Positions 50,056 through 58,698 are shown, counted from the first letter of the stretch. The stretch is 64,000 nucleotides of DNA from CAVXTF01 sp963701375 (GCA_963701375.1 CAVOZT010000004.1:806001-870000); one strand, 5' to 3'. A program made the numbers and translations. Notes: generated by a model not told the origin, from the letters alone.

Positions 50056-50919
50056 ATGCTGGTACTTCTCGTCACCCTGCTCGTCAGCATCGTACCTGGG
50101 CTCGCCTCGTGGATGTTGGTGCACCGATGGCCCGAGGCCGATCCGATGTCACCCAAGATCGACGTCGAGCAAATAAAGAGCGAGGCCCGACGACACCCAC
50201 GGTTGGTCTCTTTCATCCGCACGCGATTGGATCCTGGGTCCACGACCGGACTGATGCTGAGCGCCGCGATCGTCGTCATGGCGGGCGGAGCCATCGGGGT
50301 AGGGATCCTGTTGATCATGATCCACACGAATACGGGATTCGCCCGATTCGATCAGAGCGCCAGTCTTTTCGGAGCACACCACGCCACGGCTCTCTCCACC
50401 CGGATCCTGAAGATTTTCACTCAACTCGGCGGTGCGATGATCCTCGTGCCCCTTGCTGTCATCGTGGGGATCGTGGAGGCGCAACGGCAGCGATCAGTGG
50501 CGGTGATCGCATTCCTCACCGTGACCGTCGGCGGCCAGTTTCTCGTGGCGAACGTCACCAAGTGGGCCGTGGGCAGGGCTCGGCCAGACTTCGACCGGTT
50601 GACTGGTTTCAGCGGCCCTTCCTTTCCTTCCGGTCACGCCGTTGCCTCGGCCGCTTGCCTAGCTGCGTTCGCGTTGGTCATAGGTTGACGACGGTCGCGA
50701 AGGGTCCGGGCGGTGCTCGCCGGTTTGGCGGTCGGACTTGCCACCGGAATCGCCTGCACTCGAGTGATGCTGGGCGTGCACTGGTTGACGGACGTGCTCG
50801 CCGGGTTGGCGATGGGGTGGGCGTGGTTCGCGCTTTGCTCAGTAGCTTTCGGCGGTCGCCAGCTTCGATTCGGCGCCCCGGCGAAGGCCGCGCAGCAGAC
50901 AGTGTCCGTCCCGGGATAA
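50056..50919 (+). pseudogene. Second PAP2 phosphatase, interrupted by an in-frame TGA
   Basis: The 287-codon frame encodes a membrane PAP2 protein with a complete motif 1 (VTKWAVGRARPDF, Lys present), motif 2 FPSGHAVAS and motif 3 TRVMLGVHWLTDVLAG. A TGA at 50686-50688 lies between motifs 2 and 3; the frame continues unchanged for 77 codons to 50919. A C-to-T change from CGA would explain it, since Arg-rich segments follow. A separate GTG at 50713 could restart, but a PAP2 without motif 3 is not functional. The ATG at 50056 has TAGGAGAC upstream. It is the last gene of the lipid operon. Confidence 0.85.
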
Positions 50920-50949
50920 GTGTTGCGGTGCCGGACCGGCCGCTGTGAG

Positions 50950-51747
50950 CTATCTGCCCTGAGACCTCAAGGCGTCGAAGACAATGATTTCACTGAAGTT
51001 GAGGCCATCCACCTGCCATGCGTAGCAGCCTGGAGCGGTGATCCAAGTGCTTCCGGGCATCGTTCGATACCCGTCTTTCGTGTTGGCGGTCGGCCCAGCG
51101 GGAACCACAAGGGGTCCTGAGCCGGGCGTTAGACCCTCTCCGCTCGGCTGAACCTCGATTGTGCTGCTCGCTTCTCCCAGGCGCTTCGCGTGGACGACGA
51201 ATGGACCGTTGTATCCGGGCAGGCTGAACCACAGTGTCTGGATGGCAAACCACCCAGGCACTGATGTGTATGGAACTACGTTGACCCGTCCGTGAAGGAT
51301 GTCGCCGCTGTCTGCGAGGAGGACTCGCACCCGCCCGCTGCCGAGCGCGATCCCGCCGAAGAAGGAGTTGTTGAACGTTGTGCCCGGAGAGGCGGGGCAG
51401 CTCCCGCCCGGACCGAGGGATGGAAAGTGGAGCGGTCGGGACAGGAGCGACTCGGGACCTCCTCCGGCCGTCGGAGCGAGACTGTGATGCTGATGTGGCC
51501 CCGACCCAGCGGAGTGCCCTCCCGTCACCGCGTAGCCGGCTAGAAGCCCGATTACTACAGCGAAGGAGATGGCCGTAACCCAGCGGCCACGTCTGGTCGC
51601 ACGAGAGAATCCGGGACGCCGACTGACAGCATGAGGTGCGTCGGAGAATCTGGCGAGCGCGATTGCCTCATCGGCCGTGACAGTCTCTGGGCCACCGTTC
51701 AATATGGCGATGAGATCTGCCTTTAGTTCATCCAGCTCGTTCGACAC
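50950..51747 (-). CDS. Putative membrane-anchored partner of the ECF sigma factor
   Basis: A 265-residue protein with a short cytoplasmic N-terminus, one transmembrane helix near residues 57-78 (VTAISFAVVIGLLAGYAV) and an outside domain of some 185 residues rich in Gly/Pro. I do not recognise the domain. The GTG start directly follows the stop of the sigma factor gene (TGA at 51748-51750), and AAGGAGAG is upstream, so it is co-translated; an anti-sigma role is a reasonable inference from position. Confidence 0.7.
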   Translation of the reverse strand: MSNELDELKADLIAILNGGPETVTADEAIALARFSDAPHAVSRRPGFSRATRRGRWVTAISFAVVIGLLAGYAVTGGHSAGSGPHQHHSLAPTAGGGPESLLSRPLHFPSLGPGGSCPASPGTTFNNSFFGGIALGSGRVRVLLADSGDILHGRVNVVPYTSVPGWFAIQTLWFSLPGYNGPFVVHAKRLGEASSTIEVQPSGEGLTPGSGPLVVPAGPTANTKDGYRTMPGSTWITAPGCYAWQVDGLNFSEIIVFDALRSQGR

Positions 51748-52245
51748 TCATCTCTCCTTTGAAACGATGACATTGTGAAGTCGGGCAAGCCCTCTCTCGA
51801 CGTGCTTCTGCACCGTCGCCGGCTTGACGCCCATCAGATGTGCGATCTCCTCATGGGTCCACCCCGCGCCATGAGCAAGAAACACTGCGACACGCTGACG
51901 TTGGGACAATGACGCAAGAGCTGCAACCAGGCCAGGTTCGAAGAGCGGTTCGTTGATAAAGGATCTTTCAAACAGGACCGGCGTCCTGCTGCGTCTGGTC
52001 CTACTCTGGCCTACCCGGTAGAGATAGCCGATGAGGTTCTCGACGTGTCCCAAACGGTTCCAGTTCTCCCATGCATACGCGAGGGCTTCGGCGGTCGCCT
52101 CTCGTCCGCGCTCATATCCATATGCAGCAACCAGGGCGCGTCTGAGCCGAGGCTCGACCTGGGTTACGAAATCTCGGAATGTCGCCTCGTTGTCGTCCCC
52201 GACCAAGCTGACCCCTGTAGGAATTCGGGCTGCTCTCGCCCCCAT
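51748..52245 (-). CDS. ECF sigma factor (SigE family-like)
   Basis: A 165-residue extracytoplasmic-function sigma factor: region 2 around FRDFVTQVEPRLRRALVAAYGYERG and LAYAWENWNRLGHVENLIGY, then region 4 as LASLSQRQRVAVFLAHGAG and HEEIAHLMGVKPATVQKHVERGLARL. The ATG at 52245 is preferred over a TTG at 52260. It is coupled to a single-pass membrane protein gene. A related pair lies at 57.0-58.7 kb. Confidence 0.9.
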   Translation of the reverse strand: MGARAARIPTGVSLVGDDNEATFRDFVTQVEPRLRRALVAAYGYERGREATAEALAYAWENWNRLGHVENLIGYLYRVGQSRTRRSRTPVLFERSFINEPLFEPGLVAALASLSQRQRVAVFLAHGAGWTHEEIAHLMGVKPATVQKHVERGLARLHNVIVSKER

Positions 52246-52360
52246 ACCAATAGAGAGCAATGACGAGCATGTCTACATGACACGGTCTTTCGGAAAATCG
52301 CATGCTTGGAGCGATTTGGGAGCTGGGCAGGCCATTCGCGGGTGCTGTAAGACTTCCCTC

Positions 52361-53062
52361 GTGTCGTGGAGTCGGTGGCTTGCGATCGTGATCGTCGGCG
52401 TGGTCTGCGCCGCGTGTGGCTCGAGTGCGGTGAACGACATTTCGCCCACATTGGGCGTCGCCACGTCCGGACCGATTGGGTGCCTCGATCCCAGGGTCCC
52501 AGCGAAGCTACCCGTCGGGGGCTGGCTCCCAGACACGACCGGCATTTCTGACTACGAGCCGGAGAACGCCGGCGTAGAGCAATCGCCATCCGCGCACACC
52601 ACCCTGTTGGCCACGAGGGTCAGGAGCGATCTCGGCCACGGTTTCATCGTTTCGACGATTCGTGAGTTCGCTCGGGCGGGCTGTGTTGTTGACCGTGACG
52701 TGGTGCTAGAAGACGGGGTCGACGACGAAGCGTTCGTTCGCGTACTTCAAATGCGTCAACCGCTCAACGATGGGAGCTTCCCACTCGTGGGCAACGATCT
52801 GAGTCGCCAAGATCTCGCGAACGGATCGATACTCCTCGACGATCAGTCCGAAGACGGAAGTCTTGTCACCGCCGTGCTAGCCCGCACTGACGGACTGCTC
52901 GTGATGCTTCAGGTGCGCAGTCGGACCGGGCAAGACACCTCAGGCTGGCCGACGACGATGGAAACCAGACCATCCTCGCACCCCATAGCTTCACCTGTCA
53001 CAGTTGCTCAGGCCTCAATGGTGATCCAGAACATCGCCGATCTCAGCGCAACCGGGGCCTAG
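52361..53062 (+). CDS. Putative lipoprotein, function unknown
   Basis: A 233-residue exported protein with a hydrophobic N-terminus (WLAIVIVGVVCAACG) ending in a lipobox. Not recognised. The mature part has a Cys in GPIGCLDPR and one in RAGCVVDRD that may pair. It is divergent from the ECF sigma gene, so the sigma factor may act on it (inference). I chose the GTG at 52361, which places the signal at the start; an ATG at 52277 would add 28 polar residues. Confidence 0.6.
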   Translation: MSWSRWLAIVIVGVVCAACGSSAVNDISPTLGVATSGPIGCLDPRVPAKLPVGGWLPDTTGISDYEPENAGVEQSPSAHTTLLATRVRSDLGHGFIVSTIREFARAGCVVDRDVVLEDGVDDEAFVRVLQMRQPLNDGSFPLVGNDLSRQDLANGSILLDDQSEDGSLVTAVLARTDGLLVMLQVRSRTGQDTSGWPTTMETRPSSHPIASPVTVAQASMVIQNIADLSATGA

Positions 53063-53160
53063 CTGGACACGGTGAACGTAGGTATCAGCCCAGGCCATCG
53101 CCGTACGCCCGATGGGAGTTACGCAACTGCCGATCGGCTGACATAAGAAGGAGACCGAGC

Positions 53161-53466
53161 ATGTCTGCCACTCTCAAGATTACGCATAAAGCGATCGGAG
53201 CGGAGGTCCGCCGTGGCGCGTACGACGTCTTCGTCGACGGCGAGCGTGTCGGTTCGGTCGAAATGAACGACACGATAGAGATACCAATCGTTGCTGGACA
53301 TCACACCCTGCAAGTTCGCGACGGGCGAAACTTGAGCCGCACTCTGACCTTCGACACGTCCGAGGGCCAGGTCGTCGCCTTCAAAACCACCGGAAAGAGG
53401 TTCTTGCCGATCTTCCTCTTGTCGTTCGTCGTGCCACGCCTGGCGCTTTCGCTCCGTCCGGAGTAG
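53161..53466 (+). CDS. Small protein with a C-terminal membrane segment
   Basis: A 101-residue protein. The N-terminal 75 residues look like a small beta-sandwich (YDVFVDGERVGSVEMNDTIE, then HTLQVRDGRNLSRTLTFDT), resembling PEGA-like carrier folds, followed by a hydrophobic tail (FLPIFLLSFVVPRLALSL). No family claimed. AAGGAGA lies upstream of the ATG. It stands alone and converges on the AAA ATPase gene. Confidence 0.65.
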   Translation: MSATLKITHKAIGAEVRRGAYDVFVDGERVGSVEMNDTIEIPIVAGHHTLQVRDGRNLSRTLTFDTSEGQVVAFKTTGKRFLPIFLLSFVVPRLALSLRPE

Positions 53467-53523
53467 CCGTTGTCTCGTCTCGTTGTCGAACACCGACCGT
53501 GTGTGCGTAACTCCCGACTCGTC

Positions 53524-54261
53524 CTAGATCGGTTTAGAACTGGGATCTTCTTCGTTCAAGAGGTGACGGAGATACGTGTCTGGAGCGTTCAGGAAGTGAC
53601 GCCAGTTCGCCGTCAGTTCAAGGTCTTCCCAATCCCGGCTGACGATGCCCTCGTCGGACAACTCCAAGATTCTTGCTCCCGGTAAAGCTGTAAGCATCGG
53701 CGAGTGAGTAGCGCAAATGATCTGGCTACCGGATTGGGCAAGGTCTGAGAGCACAGCGATCAGAGCGAGACAGGAGCGGAACGAGAACGGAGCCTCGGGT
53801 TCATCCAGAAGATAGAGCCCTCGCTCCGTGAACCTGCCGGCTAGGAGTTGCAAGAAGGACTCGCCATGGCTGACCTCGGCGGCGCTGCGTTCTCCGTAGC
53901 CGTCGACCCCGGCATCGCTCATGTATTCGAGAACACCCTTGGCTGTCTCCGCCCGGAGGAAGAAGCTCTTGGTCTTCCGTCGGGCACCCGATTGCGGCAA
54001 CAGCCGGATGAGGGGGCTCAGCGCACCGACCGCCTCGATCGAAGCGTACCGCCGTCCACCGTGCCCGCCGCGTACGTCGATCTTGAATGCCTCGGCAATG
54101 GCCTCGACGATGGTCGACTTGCCGGTTCCGTTCTCACCCACGAAGAATGTGACAGGCCTCTCAAAGTCGAGCCCATTTTGAGCGAGCGCCTTAATTGCTG
54201 GAACTGTGAATGGCCACTGTCCCTCGTTCCATGAACTGACCTCGACACGGTCGATAATCAC
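53524..54261 (-). CDS. AAA family ATPase (ABC-type, predicted ATPase COG3910-like)
   Basis: A 245-residue ATPase: Walker A FFVGENGTGKSTIVEAI near residue 42, a signature-like SHGESFLQLLAGRF, Walker B GLYLLDEPEAPFS and an H-loop IICATHSPMLTALPGARI. There is no coiled coil, so it is not a full SMC/Rad50. Family function is not established. A membrane protein gene lies upstream on the same strand with 134 bases between; I see no nuclease or effector gene that would make this a recognisable defence module. Confidence 0.85.
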   Translation of the reverse strand: MIIDRVEVSSWNEGQWPFTVPAIKALAQNGLDFERPVTFFVGENGTGKSTIVEAIAEAFKIDVRGGHGGRRYASIEAVGALSPLIRLLPQSGARRKTKSFFLRAETAKGVLEYMSDAGVDGYGERSAAEVSHGESFLQLLAGRFTERGLYLLDEPEAPFSFRSCLALIAVLSDLAQSGSQIICATHSPMLTALPGARILELSDEGIVSRDWEDLELTANWRHFLNAPDTYLRHLLNEEDPSSKPI

Positions 54262-54395
54262 AGCAGCGTCCTACATTTCACTGAACAACAACCCAGCCAG
54301 GCTGGTCGGCGTAGGCGAAGGCTGTGAGAGCTGCACCCATGTCTGGACGCTCTGGCGATTCGATGCGAACCTCGACAGCAGAGTGGACGCATCGG

Positions 54396-55037
54396 CTAAG
54401 ACACATCGAGGGGAGGTTCAGGTTCTTCGTCCCCCCCCGCATCATCGAACATCTTCTGCACCGAACTTCGGAGTCGGAAGGCGGCAAGGCCGCCGACGCC
54501 TACGAGGAGCAGGGTGCCAATGCCTGCACCTAGGACAACAAGGTCTTGAGACGCAACGAAAGCGTCTGGTTGGCCGGTGTCCAAGGCAAACGTCGATATA
54601 ACCGACGCAATATCGGCAGCGGTGAGGACAGCAAGGACGGCTATCGCACAGGTCACTATCCGCTTCGCGCGAAGTAGGTGTCCAAATGCGCTTTCGTAGT
54701 CTTGTTCCGAGGTGGAGGATTCCTCTTCACTGACAAGAGAATCCCAGCCTTCTACCTCCCACCAAGCAGCTCCAATAGCGCCGAGAGCGAGCAGGGCAAG
54801 CAACGGTGTCCCCCAGCTCGTCGAACGCTGGACGATCTGAGCCAGGCTCGGTCCGATCTCAATCGGGCCGCCAAATGGCCCAGTGGATTGCTGGACGATG
54901 CCGACTCCAAAGACGATTCCCGACACAAGCGAAAAGATGGCGATGGCCGTCGCCGCTGCCAGCAATCCCACTCCTATTAGCTCGATCACTTCCCACGGGA
55001 GTTGGCGAGCGGGAGAAGGCGGAGAATCAATCGACAT
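54396..55037 (-). CDS. Hypothetical four-helix membrane protein
   Basis: A 213-residue protein with about four transmembrane helices (LIGVGLLAAATAIAIFSLVS, then LLALLALGAIGAAWW, IVTCAIAVLAVLTAADIASV and LVVLGAGIGTLLLVGVGGLA) and an acidic C-terminus. No family recognised. The spacer to the AAA ATPase gene makes an operon possible but not certain. Confidence 0.7.
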   Translation of the reverse strand: MSIDSPPSPARQLPWEVIELIGVGLLAAATAIAIFSLVSGIVFGVGIVQQSTGPFGGPIEIGPSLAQIVQRSTSWGTPLLALLALGAIGAAWWEVEGWDSLVSEEESSTSEQDYESAFGHLLRAKRIVTCAIAVLAVLTAADIASVISTFALDTGQPDAFVASQDLVVLGAGIGTLLLVGVGGLAAFRLRSSVQKMFDDAGGDEEPEPPLDVS

Positions 55038-55124
55038 GCGGGGATGTTAGGTCGACATCCATTCTCACGGATCATGAGCGAGCTCTGCACCGCCAGACTC
55101 TCACGACGGGGCTACCGTTCCGTC

Positions 55125-55526
55125 GTGGCACGATTCGCGATTGACCCACCGACACTGGTGCAGCTTGCAGACGAGAGCCGCAGCGTCCATCCGAGTCATC
55201 GGCTGGTGGCACCTAACTCGATACGTTCCGAGGCCCTCGATCTACTTCTTCAGCGCGTTCGCGGCGGTGCCCTTGCCGAGAAGGCGGCCCTCGAACTTCA
55301 CGAACGGATTACGGGTGTGAAGATACGACTACTTGGCGACAGGGTCTCGCGTCGCACGGCGTGGCAGATAGCGCGGGATCGTGACTGGAGCACACTCGCC
55401 GAGGCCGAGTACCTCGCCGTGGCGAAGCTTCAGGCCGACGCCCTGATCACTGCGAATACCGATCTTGCGGCCAAAGCAATGGGCATCGTGCCGCTCGCCT
55501 CGTTCACGGACCTGCTCTGTGATTGA
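55125..55526 (+). CDS. PIN-domain protein, orphan VapC-like
   Basis: A 133-residue PIN-fold ribonuclease-like protein. Acidic residues expected in the active site are in RFAIDPPTL, NSIRSEALDLL, LAEAEYLAVAKLQADALITA and NTDLAAKA. VapC toxins of this kind cleave RNA. No antitoxin gene is recognisable upstream. I placed the start at the GTG at 55125; an ATG at 55074 would add 17 residues. Many actinobacteria carry this PIN subgroup. Confidence 0.78.
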   Translation: MARFAIDPPTLVQLADESRSVHPSHRLVAPNSIRSEALDLLLQRVRGGALAEKAALELHERITGVKIRLLGDRVSRRTAWQIARDRDWSTLAEAEYLAVAKLQADALITANTDLAAKAMGIVPLASFTDLLCD

Positions 55527-55547
55527 TCAATCCCGGTATTCCCTTTT

Positions 55548-55631
55548 GGACCGGAAGTCCGGTGATCGGAGCCACTCACACGTCGCAGGTACGACAGCGC
55601 ACCCCGTCGGAGCGTCCGCTCTTCAGGCAAC
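55548..55631. repeat. Degenerate repeat copy 1
   Basis: On the minus strand it contains a region resembling TTGCCTGAA through CGATCACCGGACTTCCGG; copy 2 at 55829 aligns along its length with indels. It contains the near-palindrome ACCGGA-AG-TCCGGT. Both copies can encode ITGLPV on the minus strand, so they may be the worn ends of a duplicated gene. Confidence 0.5.
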
Positions 55632-55828
55632 AGTTCTTGAAGGCGGCGACCAGACTCGCATGGGCACTTGCTCCGAACCCTGGGAAGATCGGCGTGGGAC
55701 GATTTGACCCTAACGTTGACCGATAACGGAGCACGAGCCTTCACCGTGCCCAGATACGGGGCGAGCCCTGGCTAGTCGTCCCTAAAGGGTTAGCGCTCCG
55801 GCACGTGCCGGTTGCGATTCGAGCGTTT

Positions 55829-55897
55829 CGACTGGAAGCCCGGTAATCAAAGCTACCCACGCGCGACAACCACCCCACTCTCGGCGTTCGGGCAAGG
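55829..55897. repeat. Degenerate repeat copy 2
   Basis: Aligns to copy 1 at 55548-55631 by eye, about 280 bp away, with several small indels. Both lie between the PIN gene and the SnoaL-like gene. Confidence 0.5.
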
Positions 55898-55970
55898 CGG
55901 CCTCCCGCCCCTTCGGTATACCGTGAGCGTGAGTGGTTGATGACTCGATCACACAGGAGGCGCGCTGGAT

Positions 55971-56324
55971 ATGCCGAACGACGACGCAGTTGATCGCAAC
56001 CTTCAAGGCATGGATGAACTCGACTTCGTAGGATGGAACAACGCCGACTGGACCGGCGTCTTCGCTCACTATCACACGGACAAAGTCCTCGTGGACTGGA
56101 AAGGACAGCCACAGACCCACGGCATCGAGGAGCACATCGATGCCATGAAGTCATACGTCGAACACAGCGGTGGCGGTACACCGCCCCAAATCACTTCCCA
56201 CCCGATCAAGTTCGGGTCCGGCGAGTGGACGTGCGTCGTAGGGGAGTTCGCCAATGGTCGCCGTATGGTGACTGTCGCGAAGTGGCACGGTGGCGCCATC
56301 GCTGAGGAGTACATCTGGTCGTAG
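55971..56324 (+). CDS. SnoaL-like/NTF2-fold protein
   Basis: A 117-residue cone-shaped alpha+beta barrel protein of the NTF2/SnoaL type, judged by an N-terminal helix, FAHYHTDKVLVDWKGQPQTHG and the C-terminal strands GEWTCVVGEFANG and AKWHGGAIAEEYIW. Such proteins are isomerases, hydrolases or ligand-binding proteins; no activity can be assigned. AGGAGG lies upstream of the ATG. No operon partner. Confidence 0.75.
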   Translation: MPNDDAVDRNLQGMDELDFVGWNNADWTGVFAHYHTDKVLVDWKGQPQTHGIEEHIDAMKSYVEHSGGGTPPQITSHPIKFGSGEWTCVVGEFANGRRMVTVAKWHGGAIAEEYIWS

Positions 56325-56579
56325 CATGATCATCGATTGCCCTGGGCACGGCTGAGCTATCAACCCGCTACCCGAATGTGCCGGTAGAGGCGAGTGTTGA
56401 GACCCGGTGTCAGACGTTGGAAGGTTGATAAGACTCACCAGGAGCCAACCCCACCTTTCACGTTCAACCGATCCCGATCAGCGGGCGGCTAGTCGGCTCG
56501 TGCCGGGTAATACCTGAGATAATCGTGAAGCATAAGCTCTGCAACCGAATAAGGGGATCGGGTTCCTGGAGGTTGAGGC

Positions 56580-56927
56580 ATGCTTAGACGCTTCGTCGTA
56601 ATCGTCGTTATCGCCGCCGCCCTTTTCGGCGGAGGGATGCTCTCCGAACACGAACTGTCGGCATCGCAATCGCCATACGTGCCTGCCAACTACGGCCCTC
56701 AAAATGAACCGCAGACGGGCACCGTGATTTCTGTCAACCGACTCGGTTCCGTCTTTGAGGGCGGCGTCCAGGGGAGTCACGGGCAGTTCCCGGCACGGTT
56801 CTTCACCTCGGGCGTCCAGCTTTACGTCGGCGAACACATCAACTACGTAAACGAGGTGGTCAGTTTGCCGGACGGGTCCCAAGCGGAGGCCACGTTTGTG
56901 GTCTGGCCGGAGATCAACGGCTCGTAA
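56580..56927 (+). CDS. Small exported or anchored protein
   Basis: A 115-residue protein with an N-terminal hydrophobic helix (FVVIVVIAAALFGGGML) and an outer part of about 85 residues that looks like a small beta-barrel (TGTVISVNRLGSVFEGGVQG, then GEHINYVNEVVSLPDG). Not recognised. GGAGG precedes the ATG by about nine bases. Confidence 0.6.
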   Translation: MLRRFVVIVVIAAALFGGGMLSEHELSASQSPYVPANYGPQNEPQTGTVISVNRLGSVFEGGVQGSHGQFPARFFTSGVQLYVGEHINYVNEVVSLPDGSQAEATFVVWPEINGS

Positions 56928-57017
56928 CCGTTCATTCTCTCGCGTCGAATCTCTTGGGGAACTTGTTCAACGAAGACGCGGCGTCGGCTGTCGGTCTTTA
57001 GACGACGAACTATGCGA

Positions 57018-58184
57018 TTAGTGGTACGACGTGACCGGGTCAGCCTGCGCGGGCTGGTTAGAGCAAATAACCATCGCTTCTGGCCAATAGCCACCGGATC
57101 CCTTGACGATCACGGCCGTTTCCTGCCCCGGCGCTTCGACCTTCAACGCTTCAGCATGAGCAATCGAACACCGGAATCCATTCGTGGGCGCAAGCTGGGA
57201 CTCTGACTCCCAAACACCGGACAGAGCACTCGATCCCGGCGTAAGAAACACCTTGGTCCCTGGGCCGCCGTTTTGGGCCGGTAGTCCTACCTGATGGCCA
57301 GCGGCGTCTAGGAACGTTACATATGGCGACCCCATCAGGGTGCAGGTTTGGTTCGAGACGTTGATGAACCTCAAGAAGATGACCCAATGCTCCGCCGTCC
57401 CTTCGGTGACTTGGACCACGGTGTGAAGATTCTGTGTCGTGCATGACGCGAGTGGAGCCGTAACTGGCGGACCCACCGATGCGTGCGACTTGGCCACCAA
57501 GGTCAAGGCGACCCCTTTTGGTTCTGGCAAGGTCGAGTCTCCCCACGCGACGTTCGCCATGTACGTGCCTGTCGGAAGTGGAGGTGGTTCACCGTCTGCC
57601 AGACACGCTGGAAAAGGTGGCTGGCTCGGTCCCGATTGAACGCAGCCATCCTGGGTCGTGGTCACGGTGATAGCGAGCTGGGTCGTCCCGTGGATAAGGC
57701 GAAGGTGGCCATCACAGAACATCAGATTGTTGATGGGTTGCTGGTGAAAGTTCCCCCTGTTCAACAAGACCTGGACCGGTGGATCACACACTTCTACGAC
57801 GAAGGATTTACCAGGGTTGTAGATGACCACGCTGCCACTGACCGTCTGACCCGCAATGACCTGCGCCTTGTCTAGTACGAGGCGATCAGTGAGTTTGCCG
57901 ATTGCTCCTTCAGACACTGGCTTGCCGGGGGAGGTTCCCTTGACTCCAACGAAGATCCCTACACCCATCGCTGCAAGTACGAGAATGCCAAGCATCCAGG
58001 CAAGAGCCGGCGCGAGGCTCGTGACTCGCCGTTTCTGCACCACGGGTGTCGGGTCTGAAGTGGGTGAGGCTTCCACTCGGCTGTGCTCGACCGATGCCAT
58101 CACCTCATCCGCTGTAATCGTGTAGCCCTCGTCGGGGAGCAGCGTCCGCAGTTGGCCTCGGAGTGTCGGGGGCAGTTCAGGCAT
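57018..58184 (-). CDS. Membrane protein with DUF4232-like outer domain, sigma factor partner
   Basis: A 388-residue protein with a cytoplasmic N-terminus, one transmembrane helix near residues 65-85 (LAWMLGILVLAAMGVGIFVG) and a large outer region. The C-terminal 130 residues resemble DUF4232 (CTTQNLHTVVQVTEG, then FLRFINVSNQTCTLMGSPYV). The ATG at 58184 overlaps the end of the sigma factor gene and has AAGGGG upstream. By position it may hold the sigma factor at the membrane; that is inference. Confidence 0.78.
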   Translation of the reverse strand: MPELPPTLRGQLRTLLPDEGYTITADEVMASVEHSRVEASPTSDPTPVVQKRRVTSLAPALAWMLGILVLAAMGVGIFVGVKGTSPGKPVSEGAIGKLTDRLVLDKAQVIAGQTVSGSVVIYNPGKSFVVEVCDPPVQVLLNRGNFHQQPINNLMFCDGHLRLIHGTTQLAITVTTTQDGCVQSGPSQPPFPACLADGEPPPLPTGTYMANVAWGDSTLPEPKGVALTLVAKSHASVGPPVTAPLASCTTQNLHTVVQVTEGTAEHWVIFLRFINVSNQTCTLMGSPYVTFLDAAGHQVGLPAQNGGPGTKVFLTPGSSALSGVWESESQLAPTNGFRCSIAHAEALKVEAPGQETAVIVKGSGGYWPEAMVICSNQPAQADPVTSYH

Positions 58185-58698
58185 CGTCGGACCCCTTCGC
58201 ACTTCGATCCACGGTTGCGCGCAGGATGGGCGTTGCTCCTGGCGTTTCGACTTTTAGCGATCTACGAAGCGATGCGAGACCCCGGCGCAGGTGGGTATGA
58301 ACCGTGACCTTTCGCAAGCCAACTAACTGGGCCACCTCCGACACGGCGGTGTCGTACCCATAGACGAGGACGATCGCGATGCGCTGCAGGTCAGACAGGG
58401 CAGCCAGGGCAGGTGCGAGTCCCGGCTCAACCCATGATTCCTCATCCACCGGACGGTCGAATACGGGTCGGTGCTTTCGATCTTGCGTACGACTCTGTCC
58501 TACCCGGTAGAGGTAGCCGGGTGGGTTGCTCAGTTGTCTGACCATGCTCCAGTGCTCCCATGCGAACGCCAATGCTTCTGCGGCCGCTTCTCGGCCTCTA
58601 TCTGGGCCGTGTTGAGCCATCAGAGCGCGTCGAAGTCGGGGTTCGACCGAGGCTACGAAAGCCCGAAACCCTTGTTCGTCATCATCGAACAGGACCAA
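58177..58698 (-). CDS. ECF sigma factor, related to the one at 51.7 kb
   Basis: An ECF sigma factor of about 173 residues with region 2 (FRAFVASVEPRLRRALMAQHG, then FAWEHWSMVRQLSNPPGYLY) and region 4 (LSDLQRIAIVLVYGYDT, then VAQLVGLRKVTVHTHLRRGLA). The VEPRLRRAL and YLYRVGQSRT segments match the sigma factor at 51748, so the two are paralogues. The start is uncertain: a TTG at 58698 with GGTAAGGGG upstream gives a normal N-terminus, whereas a GTG at 58947 adds 83 residues and overlaps a small gene. Confidence 0.85.
   Translation of the reverse strand: MVLFDDDEQGFRAFVASVEPRLRRALMAQHGPDRGREAAAEALAFAWEHWSMVRQLSNPPGYLYRVGQSRTQDRKHRPVFDRPVDEESWVEPGLAPALAALSDLQRIAIVLVYGYDTAVSEVAQLVGLRKVTVHTHLRRGLASLRRSLKVETPGATPILRATVDRSAKGSDDA

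Larger units (their letters stand above)
55527..55970. other. 444-bp gene-free stretch with a degenerate repeat
   Basis: No convincing gene. It holds two diverged copies of a repeat of roughly 70-85 bp (55548-55631 and 55829-55897) and the AGGAGG ribosome site of the next gene near 55951. Confidence 0.6.

Noticed and set aside
50056..50919. TGA read as an amino acid genome-wide
   Set aside because: TGA ends many intact genes here (for example at 4625, 7100 and 28274), so the internal TGA is not recoding of the code.
53524..55526. Compact defence system (AAA ATPase, membrane protein, PIN protein)
   Set aside because: The ATPase resembles a widespread family without known defence role, the PIN gene is on the opposite strand, and spacing does not suggest one operon.
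55548..55897. Integron attC sites
   Set aside because: The repeats lack the GTTRRRY core and the hairpin structure of attC, and no integrase is present.
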